10,465 nt of DNA from JACAEO01 sp046719255 (lineage in GTDB: Bacteria > Chloroflexota > Chloroflexia > Chloroflexales > Chloroflexaceae). Positions 1 through 6,625 of this stretch are shown piece after piece; the first letter of the stretch is position 1; the number at the start of each line of letters is the position of its first letter. The position numbers and the translations under genes are program-made. Below the pieces are notes generated by a model. The model was given only the letters and a program-made list of their open reading frames with translations, was not told the origin of the DNA and searched no databases. The DNA lies in NCBI GenBank assembly GCA_046719255.1, contig JBDNDG010000144.1, positions 1 to 10,465 of the forward strand. The letters run 5' to 3'.

Positions 1-274
1 GTCGTTGCAGACGATCCACGTCGCGGGTCACGAGCTGCCGCAGGGCCAGGTTGTTGCCTCCGGCGAAGCCCAGGTTGGCCCCGGCTTCGATCAATCGCAC
101 CCGGGGAAAGGTGGCGCGCAGCAGCGCCGGCGTGCCATCGGCGCTCTGATTGTCCACCACAATCAGCTCATAGCCGATACCACTGCCCGCCAGCGAGGCC
201 TCCACCGCCCGCAGGCAGCGGCACAGCAACTCGCGGACGTTCCAGGAGACGATGACAATCGCCAGGTCGCTCAC
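1..274 (-). CDS. Family 2 glycosyltransferase, N-terminal part (runs off the left edge)
   Basis: The minus strand from 274 encodes an N-terminus typical of GT-A fold family 2 glycosyltransferases. It starts VSDLAIVIVSWNVRELL (a beta strand and nucleotide-binding turn), then has ELIVVDNQSADGTPALL (the usual VVDN.S.DGT motif that contacts the nucleotide sugar), then IEAGANLGFAGGNNLAL (the NxGFaggNN motif of the rhamnosyltransferase-like subgroup). These enzymes transfer a sugar from a nucleotide donor to a growing surface or extracellular glycan on the cytoplasmic side of the membrane. Only 91 codons are in the window, so the acceptor half and any membrane anchor are unseen. The start is a GTG whose last bases overlap the stop of the upstream galactosidase (GTGA), which indicates translational coupling in one operon. 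I see no clear Shine-Dalgarno sequence, in keeping with coupling. The family call is firm; donor and acceptor are unknown. Confidence 0.9.
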   Translation of the reverse strand, partial: MSDLAIVIVSWNVRELLCRCLRAVEASLAGSGIGYELIVVDNQSADGTPALLRATFPRVRLIEAGANLGFAGGNNLALRQLVTRDVDRLQR

Positions 275-3003
275 GGGAGGCTCTCGTCGGCCACGAGGGT
301 CACGGTGTCGGTCTGGCCGGCTTCGGCGAAGATCAGCACCTCATTGTGCTCGTGGAGCCAGGCAACAGGCAATTTGTAGGCCACCTGCGGGCCGATCTGC
401 CAGAAACGCCCGATATTGTGCCCATTCAGCCAGATCTGGCCCTTCTCGAGCCGGCCCGGTTCCATCCGCAGGGCGCGGACGCGCGGCAGCGCGTTGCGCC
501 CGAAGCGGGCGCGGTACCACGCCGGGCCGCCGGCGGGCGGGGCGCCGGCGCCGACCTCCACGCCGGGGCGGAAGCTCCAGGCCGCCGGAAGGGGCCGCGT
601 GGGGTCGTAGGTGACGAGCGTCGCGCGCCAGGGGGCGCCAGCGTAGCCCTGGAGCAGCAGCGCGAGCACGTTCACGCCGGGGCGCAGCAGGTGCGTGACA
701 TCGTGTTTGATCCAGCCGTGGCTATGATGACGGCTGAAGCGGTCAATCGCCAGGCCATTGACGAAGAGCGCTCCACTGCCGCGATCGGCGCTGCTGAGGT
801 GCAGCACGGCGCGACAGGCGTTGGGCACGTTGATTTCCCGCAGCAGCCAGAGCACCGGCGCGGTGAAGGGCATGCGTCCCAGGTGGACGCCGGCGGCGTC
901 GGGGCGCACGGCGGTCGGGCGCGCGCGGGCGACCGCTTCGCCGACGAAGGGCACTTCCTGCCACAGAGCGATCCAGCCGTCCGCGATGTCTTGCTCGGCG
1001 CCGCCCAGGTAAAGGGTATCGAGCAGCCCCTTACGCTCGCCCAGCCCCAGGCCATAGTTGAAGCGCCCGAGGTTATCGGCCAGGAAGCGCAGGTCGTGAC
1101 GCCCGGCCCCCAGACGCAGCGGCAGGGTCGAGCGCGGCCCGGTGGGATCCACGCCCAGGACGCCGAGTTCCGTTCCATTGGCGAAGACGCGGAGCCGATC
1201 GCCGACCCAGGGCGCCACCAGGGTGGTATCCAGGGGCGCGTCCAGGTCGAGGAGGGCGCGGTACCAGCCATAGCCGTAGTCGCAGCCGAGTTGTTCCAGC
1301 GGGAGGGGCGCTTGGAGGGGATGCCAGCCCTCATCGGTGGTCAGATCGGCCACCGGTAGCCGTTCGACGGGTAGCGTCAGGCGCACCTGGCGCGGCGGGA
1401 GGGGTTGCGGGGCGAGCCGCGGCTCGCCGTTGGGCATGGGCAGGCAGCAGGCCGCTGCCTCGGCGCTGAGCACCATGACCCGGAGAGCGCCAGTGGTGCC
1501 CCGCAGGTCGAGGGTGGCCTGGTCGCTGGCGATCCAGTAGCGCAGGCGCAGGGTCGTATCACTCAGGCGCGGCAGCAACCCGGACTCGGCCCGCAGCAGT
1601 TGCAGGGGCGCGCCGAGCCCGGGCAGGGCCAGCTCCAGCTCGCCCTGTTCGCCGGGCTGACCGTAGACAATCAACAGGTGCTGATGATCGTCGCTCCAGA
1701 AGCCCAGCAGGCGCCCGGTATGGCAGACCAGGCGCATCCCCCTGGCCAGCGGCAGGTGGGCGAAGACCGGGCGGATAGTGGCGGGTTCCACGTCCACGCT
1801 CAGGTGGCGGGGCGGGTCGGCCAGCAGGACCTGGTAGGTTCGACCCTCCGGGTCGGGGTTCTGGAGGAAGGTGGCCTGGAAGTGACGCCAGGGTTCAGGC
1901 GCATCGGGGCCGGCGCGCACGGTGCGGAAGGGAGCGACGCCGCCCTCGCTGCGCCCCTGAACCGCGGGGGGCGCGAGTACGGTCAGGCCCCCGGGCACAG
2001 CGTCGGCGAGAATGGGCGCCAGGCGGGCGCCGAAGCAGGCCAGGAAGAGATGGTGACGCCGGGCGACCAGCGCTTTGGCGCGCAGCTCGCCATACTCACT
2101 GACGGGAGCGTCATAGTCGTAGCTGGTGGTCATATGCACCAGATCGCCGCCGACCGTGCGCCCGCCCCAGAAGCCGAAGTTGGTGCCTCCGGCCCACATC
2201 CAGTGCGAAAAACCGGCGCAGCCCACGGCGGTGAGCTGATGAAGGGTCATATCGAGCTGCGCCGCCGTCTTGCGCGTCTGGCGGCTCGCGCCCCAGGTGT
2301 CGAACCAGCCGCTCCACAGTTCGCTAACGATCATCGGATTATCCGGCCAGAGGCTGCGGGTCTGCACGAGCTTCGCGGCGATACCGCTCCAGCCATTGCG
2401 AAACTCAGGCCAGCCGGGGGTAGCGCCCATGCAGGTGTAGAGGGGCACCTCGATGCCCCGCTCCACCAGGGCGCGGGCCAGGGTTTGCTGGTGGGCATCG
2501 TGGCCATAGACGCCAGAGGCCCAGTGCTCATTTTCGATCTGGCAGAGGATCACCGGGCCGCCGCGGGGATACTGGCGCGGGGCCACGATCGGCAGCAAAT
2601 GATCGAACCATCGCAGCGCCGCGCCCAGGTAGCCCTCGCTATCCACACGCAGGCGGATGGAGGGGTCGGCGCTGAGCCAGGCAGGGATGCCGCCATTCTC
2701 CCACTCGGCGCAGATGTAGGGACCGGGGCGGACGATAACCTTCAGGCCCAGTTCGTGGCAGAGGTCGAGAAAGGCGCCCAGGTCAGCCTCGGCGTGGAAA
2801 TCGAACACACCGGGATGCAGTTCGTGGCGGTTCCAGGGGATAACCGTATCAATTGTATTGAGGCCGGCCCAGCGCGCCTGTTCGAGCAGGGGGCGCCACT
2901 CGGCCCGGGGCCAGCGGAAGTAGTGCACGCAGCCGGCCAGCAGGTAGAACGGCTCGCCGTTGAGGTGGAGACCGTCGCGGTCGATGGTTACTGAAGGGCT
3001 CAC
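271..3003 (-). CDS. GH35 beta-galactosidase
   Basis: This enzyme probably hydrolyses terminal beta-galactosyl residues. The first 310 or so residues form a GH35 (beta/alpha)8 barrel. It has RPGPYICAEWENGGIPAWL near residues 92-110, QIENE with the predicted acid/base Glu159, SELWSGWFDTWG with the predicted nucleophile Glu228, and GGTNFG at 272-277. Both catalytic glutamates align by eye with the human GLB1 pair. Two galactose-binding-like jelly-roll modules follow, around 570-660 and 710-790. The C-terminus (from about 854) carries KGQIWLNGHNIGRFW and QIGPQ, the usual ending of large GH35 enzymes. I chose the GTG at 3003 because AAGGA lies 7 nt before it. A TTG at 3021 would add six residues but has no ribosome-binding site. 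There is no signal peptide, so a cytoplasmic enzyme is likely. Its stop overlaps the start of the glycosyltransferase gene. Family assignment is very secure; the natural substrate (lactose, galactan or glycan side chain) is not visible. Confidence 0.95.
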   Translation of the reverse strand: MSPSVTIDRDGLHLNGEPFYLLAGCVHYFRWPRAEWRPLLEQARWAGLNTIDTVIPWNRHELHPGVFDFHAEADLGAFLDLCHELGLKVIVRPGPYICAEWENGGIPAWLSADPSIRLRVDSEGYLGAALRWFDHLLPIVAPRQYPRGGPVILCQIENEHWASGVYGHDAHQQTLARALVERGIEVPLYTCMGATPGWPEFRNGWSGIAAKLVQTRSLWPDNPMIVSELWSGWFDTWGASRQTRKTAAQLDMTLHQLTAVGCAGFSHWMWAGGTNFGFWGGRTVGGDLVHMTTSYDYDAPVSEYGELRAKALVARRHHLFLACFGARLAPILADAVPGGLTVLAPPAVQGRSEGGVAPFRTVRAGPDAPEPWRHFQATFLQNPDPEGRTYQVLLADPPRHLSVDVEPATIRPVFAHLPLARGMRLVCHTGRLLGFWSDDHQHLLIVYGQPGEQGELELALPGLGAPLQLLRAESGLLPRLSDTTLRLRYWIASDQATLDLRGTTGALRVMVLSAEAAACCLPMPNGEPRLAPQPLPPRQVRLTLPVERLPVADLTTDEGWHPLQAPLPLEQLGCDYGYGWYRALLDLDAPLDTTLVAPWVGDRLRVFANGTELGVLGVDPTGPRSTLPLRLGAGRHDLRFLADNLGRFNYGLGLGERKGLLDTLYLGGAEQDIADGWIALWQEVPFVGEAVARARPTAVRPDAAGVHLGRMPFTAPVLWLLREINVPNACRAVLHLSSADRGSGALFVNGLAIDRFSRHHSHGWIKHDVTHLLRPGVNVLALLLQGYAGAPWRATLVTYDPTRPLPAAWSFRPGVEVGAGAPPAGGPAWYRARFGRNALPRVRALRMEPGRLEKGQIWLNGHNIGRFWQIGPQVAYKLPVAWLHEHNEVLIFAEAGQTDTVTLVADESLP

Positions 3004-3024
3004 GGGCTGATCCTTGGACAAGGA
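3004..3024 (-). promoter_or_regulatory. Ribosome-binding site of the GH35 gene inside a small palindrome
   Basis: On the minus strand AAGGA (3015-3011) stands 7 nt before GTG at 3003 and decides that start over the TTG at 3021. The same bases form an inverted repeat, TCCTTG-GA-CAAGGA (3011-3024 on the plus strand), which encloses the alternative TTG. The spacer of 2 nt is too short for a tight RNA hairpin, so any regulatory meaning is uncertain. Confidence 0.55.
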
Positions 3025-3110
3025 TTGAGAAAAGGAGGATGCAGGAAGTAGTCCAGGCGCATCAGGATGGGGCAGGTGGCATCGAATCGTAACCTGGCCT
3101 GAAACCGTAT

Positions 3111-3119
3111 CTTATACCA
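3111..3119 (-). promoter_or_regulatory. Candidate extended -10 promoter of the GH35-glycosyltransferase unit
   Basis: The minus strand reads TGGTATAAG here. It is an extended -10 (TGN followed by TATAAG) like the TGGTATAAT before the first peptidase gene at 6780. Transcription would begin near 3104, giving a leader of about 100 nt to the GTG at 3003. I see no good -35 hexamer at 16-18 bp, which is tolerable for an extended -10. This is seen in sequence only. Confidence 0.4.
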
Positions 3120-3169
3120 ATTGACCGCATCTGCACGCCCACCAGCGCCCATTGCAACGCCACTCCGGC

Positions 3170-3204
3170 AATCTGCAATCCAAAATCTGCAATCTGAAAT
3201 GGTA
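3170..3204. repeat. Degenerate heptamer tandem repeat
   Basis: Five consecutive 7-base units are visible on the plus strand: AATCTGC, AATCCAA, AATCTGC, AATCTGA and AATGGTA. Such AATCTGC-type heptamers recur between genes in several bacterial groups, and when translated they give spurious FQIADFGLQIA-type peptides, as the minus strand does here. I read it as non-coding repeat DNA in an eroded spacer, between the galactosidase promoter and the relic at 3304-3482. Confidence 0.65.
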
Positions 3205-3230
3205 TCAGTTGAGGAACCAGGCGCTTCCGG

Positions 3231-3298
3231 GATGATGAAAGATCATCGGGACGTGGGTAGTCTTTCTGGCCTGACCAGTCCAGATCCCTATCGGGATC
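3231..3298. repeat. Two short inverted repeats in the spacer
   Basis: GATGAT (3231-3236) pairs with ATCATC (3242-3247) around a GAAAG loop. GATCCC (3283-3288) pairs with GGGATC (3293-3298) around TATC. Both stems are only 6 bp and neither is followed by a T-run in either direction, so they are weak as terminators. No gene lies nearby that would need one. Confidence 0.3.
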
Positions 3299-3303
3299 GT
3301 GCA

Positions 3304-3482
3304 TAAAGAAGGAAAAAGGCTTGCGGACGTTGCCGGAGATGTAAACGGCCTGCACCTCCATCAATGCGGAAGCCAAACACTTCGGCCAGGGGCTGCTTCC
3401 CCATGCATATACCCTCTTGCGTGTCGCGATCGTACAGCGAGTATACTTTAGCACGGGCGCGCTCTGTCGACAAGGTAGTCAT
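3304..3482 (-). pseudogene. Frameshifted relic, possibly of a NotI-like restriction endonuclease N-terminus
   Basis: From an ATG at 3482 the minus strand reads MTTLSTERARAKVYSLYD, then RDTQEGICMGKQPLAEVFGF and RID, which has the composition of a real protein. Sense then continues in another frame as MEVQAVYISGNVRKPFSFF before dissolving into repeat DNA. The string resembles, from memory, the start of small NotI-like restriction endonuclease proteins of Chloroflexota, in which a segment like AVxxRxxRLCPF follows the xxEVFGxxID motif. The conserved cysteines and catalytic region that should follow are absent. I infer a decayed, frameshifted fragment of about 60 codons. The family name is a recollection and is held weakly; that this is a broken remnant of something is better supported. 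No ribosome-binding site is apparent before the ATG. Confidence 0.35.
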
Positions 3483-3484
3483 GG

Positions 3485-3504
3485 TGTACACGATTTCGTG
3501 TGCA
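3485..3504. promoter_or_regulatory. 20-bp near-perfect palindrome, possible operator
   Basis: TGTACACGATTTCGTGTGCA is a 20-bp palindrome. The arms ACACGA and TCGTGT match perfectly around TT, and the outer TG and CA also match, leaving one imperfect outer pair. This size and symmetry suit a dimeric repressor. It sits directly before the ATG of the relic at 3482 and about 480 bp upstream of the galactosidase start, so its target is unclear. It could belong to the promoter of the lost gene. Confidence 0.35.
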
Positions 3505-3733
3505 TGTCATGGGGCAAAGCGGCCATTCTTGTGGCGTAAGGGTTCGGAAAACTGGCTGGTTGCTACTGCCGTCGCATCAGGACGGCATGCATCTACCCAC
3601 CGGGTCCGCTCGGCAGTGCCTTCTGGCACAATTCTCGAACGTTACGCCGCACCCGGCGACCATGCGTTGCTGCGCACTGCCGCGCCGGCCTTATTGTGAC
3701 CCTGTTCGCCAGTCTGGAGGCAAGGACTAGCTT
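3505..3733. other. Spacer without a recognisable gene
   Basis: Open frames here (3364-3699 and 3500-3730, plus) have arginine/histidine-rich, low-sense translations and no ribosome-binding site, so I do not call them. A small stem GTGCC-TTCT-GGCAC occurs near 3616-3631 without a T-run. The only other functional sign is the ribosome-binding site of the next gene at its right end. Confidence 0.5.
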
Positions 3734-3943
3734 ATGACCTCACTTCACCGCCTGATTGCCATTATGACGATCTGGATCGTTCTTGGCGCGGTGCTGATCT
3801 CGATGTTCAGCGTGTCGTTCCTGGGCGCGCTCACGCCGCTGTGGCTCCTGCTGCTCACGGCGCTGATCGTGGGCGGCGCGACGTTTGCTACGGTGGTGCT
3901 GGTGCGCTCTGGCCAGGATAGGGATTTAGGAGGTAGGAGATAG
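3734..3943 (+). CDS. Small two-helix membrane protein of unknown function
   Basis: This 69-residue protein is almost entirely hydrophobic. One predicted membrane helix spans about residues 7-29 (RLIAIMTIWIVLGAVLISMF region) and a second about 35-57 (PLWLLLLTALIVGGATFATV region). A short charged tail, RSGQDRDLGGRR, would face the cytoplasm under the positive-inside rule. I believe it is a real gene because AAGGA lies 7 nt before the ATG, with GGAGG a little further upstream, and the composition is coherent throughout. I do not recognise a family. It stands alone: the next credible gene begins nearly 400 bp downstream, and the nearest upstream plus-strand gene is outside the window. A function cannot be inferred. 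Confidence 0.7.
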   Translation: MTSLHRLIAIMTIWIVLGAVLISMFSVSFLGALTPLWLLLLTALIVGGATFATVVLVRSGQDRDLGGRR

Positions 3944-4326
3944 CTTGTACATATCCTGGAGCTACGAAGGCCCCGCCCCGATGACCCGGACGGTGCCGCC
4001 GCGTTGCTGGCGGATGTGCTGGCTCAGATTGAACATGAAGCGAACGCCGCCTCAGGCCCTCAGCGGTGCTGGCTCCTGGCTGCCCTCAGTGCCATCAGCA
4101 CCTCACGTGCTCATGTGGTTCTGAGGCACTGCGTGCGTGAGGGCCCTGAGGAGAGCCGTGGGGCGGACTGGCAAGCGATGCGAGACCTACGCAAGACTAG
4201 CATGCTCCTGGTCGCCCTCAGTGCCATCAGCCCTTCACCACTTCAGTGATTCCAGCACCCCACCGTATCTCCCGCACCTGCCTGTCGGTTCATCAGTAGG
4301 GCCCGGCATATTCCAGGAGCATCGAG
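3944..4326 (+). other. Gene-poor stretch with a doubtful 81-residue frame
   Basis: A plus-strand frame is open from just after 3944 to 4249. Its only starts are non-ATG (TTG at 4004) and it has no ribosome-binding site. The first part, LRRPRPDDPDGAAALLADVL followed by AQIEHEANAAS, reads like genuine protein and could be a fragment of a lost gene. The rest is dominated by a duplicated segment (4072-4099 and 4204-4231). I do not annotate a functional protein. From 4250 to 4326 I see only the Shine-Dalgarno sequence of the following gene. Confidence 0.4.
4072..4231. repeat. Pair of ~28-bp direct repeats, 132 bp apart
   Basis: GCTCCTGG, two variable bases, then GCCCTCAGTGCCATCAGC occurs at 4072-4099 and again at 4204-4231. 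The offset is 132 bp, exactly 44 codons, so both copies translate alike (LLAALSAIS and LLVALSAIS) in the plus frame. A partly inverted version (CTGAGGCACTG) lies between them near 4121-4131. This may be a dispersed intergenic repeat or an internal duplication in a dead gene. Confidence 0.45.
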
Positions 4327-4725
4327 ATGGGCGAATCGACCACGCAGGACTACGTAGACGACTCCTACGCCGCCTCGGCGACTACCGCCCTGATCATCGC
4401 CGCGGCGCTGGAGGTGCATCGCACGCTTGGCCCCGGGTTCCAGGAAATCATCTACCAGCGGGCCCTTGCCCTTGAGCTGCCGGCCCACGGCATCGAGTGC
4501 GAGCGTGAAGTGTCCATCGATGTTTTCTACAAAGGGCGTCACATCGGACGCCGTCGGGTCGATTTTGTCGCCGCCGGGGTTATGGTCGAGCTGAAGGCCA
4601 AGGCGGCGATCGAAGACGTGGACTTTGTCCAGGCGCTTTCGTACCTCAAGGCGTCGGGGTTCAAGATCGGGCTCCTGCTAAACTTCGGCGCTCGGCGGCT
4701 CGAGATTCGTCGGCTCGCAAACTAG
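4327..4725 (+). CDS. GxxExxY family protein (PD-(D/E)XK nuclease-like fold)
   Basis: This 132-residue protein matches the GxxExxY family (Pfam PDDEXK_3). It has the naming motif GFQEIIY at residues 37-43 in the context HRTLGPGFQEIIYQRAL. The signature acidic site is RRVDF (Asp79) followed by VELKA (Glu88, Lys90), the spacing of a PD-(D/E)XK metal-dependent nuclease core. It ends with LLLNFGARRLEIRRL, the usual C-terminus. Length is normal. The ATG is supported by AGGAG 7 nt upstream. Biological role and substrate are not established for the family; nuclease activity is inferred from the fold. It stands alone between eroded sequences, as is common for these frequently transferred genes, and faces the kinase gene tail to tail across about 300 bp. 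Confidence 0.92.
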   Translation: MGESTTQDYVDDSYAASATTALIIAAALEVHRTLGPGFQEIIYQRALALELPAHGIECEREVSIDVFYKGRHIGRRRVDFVAAGVMVELKAKAAIEDVDFVQALSYLKASGFKIGLLLNFGARRLEIRRLAN

Positions 4726-4750
4726 AATGCTAGAGCGCCGATGCGTATTC

Positions 4751-5025
4751 TCACGCCGTGTAGGCGACGAACGGCACGCGGGCGATCACGTGAAGGTTAT
4801 GTGAGCCACCACTTTCACAGCACCTGCTCTGGCGAGCTGCTCGTGGTCGCGCGACAGCAGCCACCGTAGCGACCCGAGCGTCTCAACATGGGGGGCGTTG
4901 CTCGTACGCCTCTACGACCTCAGTGAGTTTTCCTCGGGGCAGGCAGCCGGACGGCTGGAGCGCAACGCCAACGACTCTGCAACAACCCTGCGCGTTCGCT
5001 CCGGGGCCGATGCAACGTTCTTCAT
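4751..5025 (-). pseudogene. Frameshifted gene relic of unknown family
   Basis: On the minus strand, protein-like segments fall in different frames. From an ATG at 5025, with GGAGGT 3 nt upstream, a frame begins MKNVASAPERTRRVVAESLA and stops early. A second frame from 4948 reads LPRGKLTEVVEAYEQRP up to a run of six G on the plus strand (4890-4895). Removing one of those bases joins it to HVETLGSLRWLLSRDHEQLA and RAGAVKVVAHITFT, which stops at 4786. A further shift gives VIARVPFVAYTA ending at 4751. I infer one small gene broken by at least two indels. I do not recognise the family. The homopolymer position means a sequencing error could explain one break but not all. The region could also be chance open sequence, so confidence is limited. 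Confidence 0.3.
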
Positions 5026-5041
5026 TCCACCTCCCCGCACT

Positions 5042-6523
5042 TCACGCCCAGCCGCGGGCCCGTTCTATGGCGCGTCGCCAGCGGGCCAGCAGCCCGGCGC
5101 GCGCCTGGGGGTCGAGGCGCGGTTCAAAGGTATCCGCGCCCTGGTCGAGCAGGCGCGGCAACGCCTCCGGCCTCTCCCAGACGCCGGCGGACAGGCCGGC
5201 CAGCAGGGCCGCGGCGCGCACGCTGGTTTCGGTGTCGGTGGCGCGCACGATGCGCACGCCAGCCACGTCAGCCTGGATCTGACAGGCGGTGTCACTGCGG
5301 GCCAGGCCCCCGCCGACGCGCAATTCGCCGATTGTCAACCTGCCCTCCTGCTCCATCGTGTCGAGGATCGCGCGGAGCTGACAGCCGATGGACTCGAAGA
5401 AGGCGCGGGCAATGTGGCCGGGCGTGGTGCCGAGGGTCATGCCGAACATGGCCCCGCGGGCGCTGCGGTCCTCATCGGGCACACCCAGGCCGGTGAAGGC
5501 GGGGACGAACACCACGCCGCCGCTGTGGGGCGTCGCCCGGGCCAGGGCGTCGAGGTCGCCAGCGTGGCGGATCAGGCGCATCTGGGTGAGCCAGCGCACC
5601 ACCGCGCCGGTGACGGTCATATCGGCTTCCAGGGCGTAGGCTAGCGTGCCGCCGATCTCCCAGGCCAGGTAGGTCTTGCAGATGCCCTGGGGCGGGGCCA
5701 CGGGGCCGGCGACCACGTTGACGAACGAGGCGGTGCCGTGGGTGGCGACGGCCTCGCCGGGGGCGCGGCAGTCGTAGCCGAAGAGGGCGGCCTGCTGGTC
5801 GCTGATCATGGCCTTCACCGGCACGTCGGCGTCGCCGATGCGCAGCGTGCCGAAGTGGTGCAGGGTCGGGCGCGGGGCGGGCAGGGCCGCGCGCGGCAGG
5901 TTCAGGTAATCCAGCCACTCCTCCCACAGCGCGCGGCGGCGGGGATCGAAGACGGTCATCGCCTGGAGGAGGGAGTAGTCGAGGGCGTGCTCAGCGGGCT
6001 GGCCGAGGGCCTGGATAAGCCAGCCGGCGCTGAGCGAGACGCGCAGGTAACCCTGCTCGGCGGCGCGGCGAAAGGCCGGGTCGTGACGCATGCGCCAGGC
6101 CATGTGCATGGCCGAGCAGTAGGGGCCGGGGAACTGACCAAGGCGGGCGCGGCGCTCGGCGGCATGCTCCCACCGGCCGGTCTCTTCCACCAGGGGAACG
6201 GTACGCAGATCCTGCCAGGTGATGGCAGTACCGATCGGGCGACCGGTGCGACCGTCCCAGGCGAATACGGTATCGCGCTGCGAGGTAATGCCACAAGCGA
6301 CAATGGCCGTGGGGTCGCAGCAGGCGCGGGCGATGGCCTCATCGAGCGCTTCGCGTACGCTGCGGGCGACAGCGGTGGGCCGTTGCTCGACCCAGCCGGG
6401 CCGGGGGTAGAGCCGGGCCACGGGGCGATAGCCGTAGCCGCGCACGGCGCCCGTGCGATCCAGCAGCACGGCGCGGCTGCCACTCCCTCCCTGGTCGATC
6501 CCCAATACCAGTGTGTCGGCCAC
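5042..6523 (-). CDS. FGGY-family carbohydrate kinase, glycerol-kinase-like
   Basis: This 493-residue kinase would phosphorylate a polyol or sugar with ATP in the cytoplasm. By eye it aligns along its length with glycerol kinase. LGIDQGGSGSRAVLLD (phosphate loop, Asp10) is followed by PGWVEQRP, by GITSQRDTVFAWDGRTGRPI with AITWQD, by ISDQQAALFG carrying the presumed catalytic base Asp242, and by VPAFTGLG with ARGAMFGMTLGTTP and LRVGGGLARS in the ATPase half. Of the E. coli GlpK glycerol contacts, Arg83, Tyr135, Asp242 and Phe267 have counterparts, but Glu84 is replaced by Asp84. The GlpK segment DYTNASRTMLFNI is reduced to DYSLLQAMTVFD. The substrate may therefore not be glycerol, and no glpF or glpD neighbour is visible. 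The start is GTG with AGGGGG a few bases upstream. It diverges from the first peptidase gene across 308 bp. Confidence 0.9.
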   Translation of the reverse strand: MADTLVLGIDQGGSGSRAVLLDRTGAVRGYGYRPVARLYPRPGWVEQRPTAVARSVREALDEAIARACCDPTAIVACGITSQRDTVFAWDGRTGRPIGTAITWQDLRTVPLVEETGRWEHAAERRARLGQFPGPYCSAMHMAWRMRHDPAFRRAAEQGYLRVSLSAGWLIQALGQPAEHALDYSLLQAMTVFDPRRRALWEEWLDYLNLPRAALPAPRPTLHHFGTLRIGDADVPVKAMISDQQAALFGYDCRAPGEAVATHGTASFVNVVAGPVAPPQGICKTYLAWEIGGTLAYALEADMTVTGAVVRWLTQMRLIRHAGDLDALARATPHSGGVVFVPAFTGLGVPDEDRSARGAMFGMTLGTTPGHIARAFFESIGCQLRAILDTMEQEGRLTIGELRVGGGLARSDTACQIQADVAGVRIVRATDTETSVRAAALLAGLSAGVWERPEALPRLLDQGADTFEPRLDPQARAGLLARWRRAIERARGWA

Positions 6524-6609
6524 GCTGCCCCCTGCAATGCCCTTGCCACACCGCCTTCCCGTGGGGCCGCAGCGTGGGCCGCGCTGCCTGCCCGGGCACG
6601 GGTCGTTGT

Positions 6610-6615
6610 ATTATA
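6610..6615 (-). promoter_or_regulatory. Candidate -10 element of the kinase gene
   Basis: The minus strand carries a perfect TATAAT (6615-6610), preceded by TGAG. Transcription would start near 6603, leaving a leader of about 80 nt before the GTG at 6523. The best -35-like string at 17 bp is TGTTCA, which is poor and lies within the left end of the neighbouring repeat element. Confidence 0.4.
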
Positions 6616-6625
6616 CTCAGTAAGC

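Noticed and set aside
1405..2994. Long plus-strand open frame (529 codons) opposite the galactosidase
   Set aside because: Its translation is Ala/Gly/Gln/His-rich with no motif and no ribosome-binding site. It mirrors the codon bias of the certain GH35 gene on the other strand.
3062..3454. 130-residue minus-strand protein
   Set aside because: The frame joins part of the relic, two inverted repeats, the heptamer repeat (giving PFQIADFGLQIAG) and the galactosidase promoter. It is a patchwork, not a gene.
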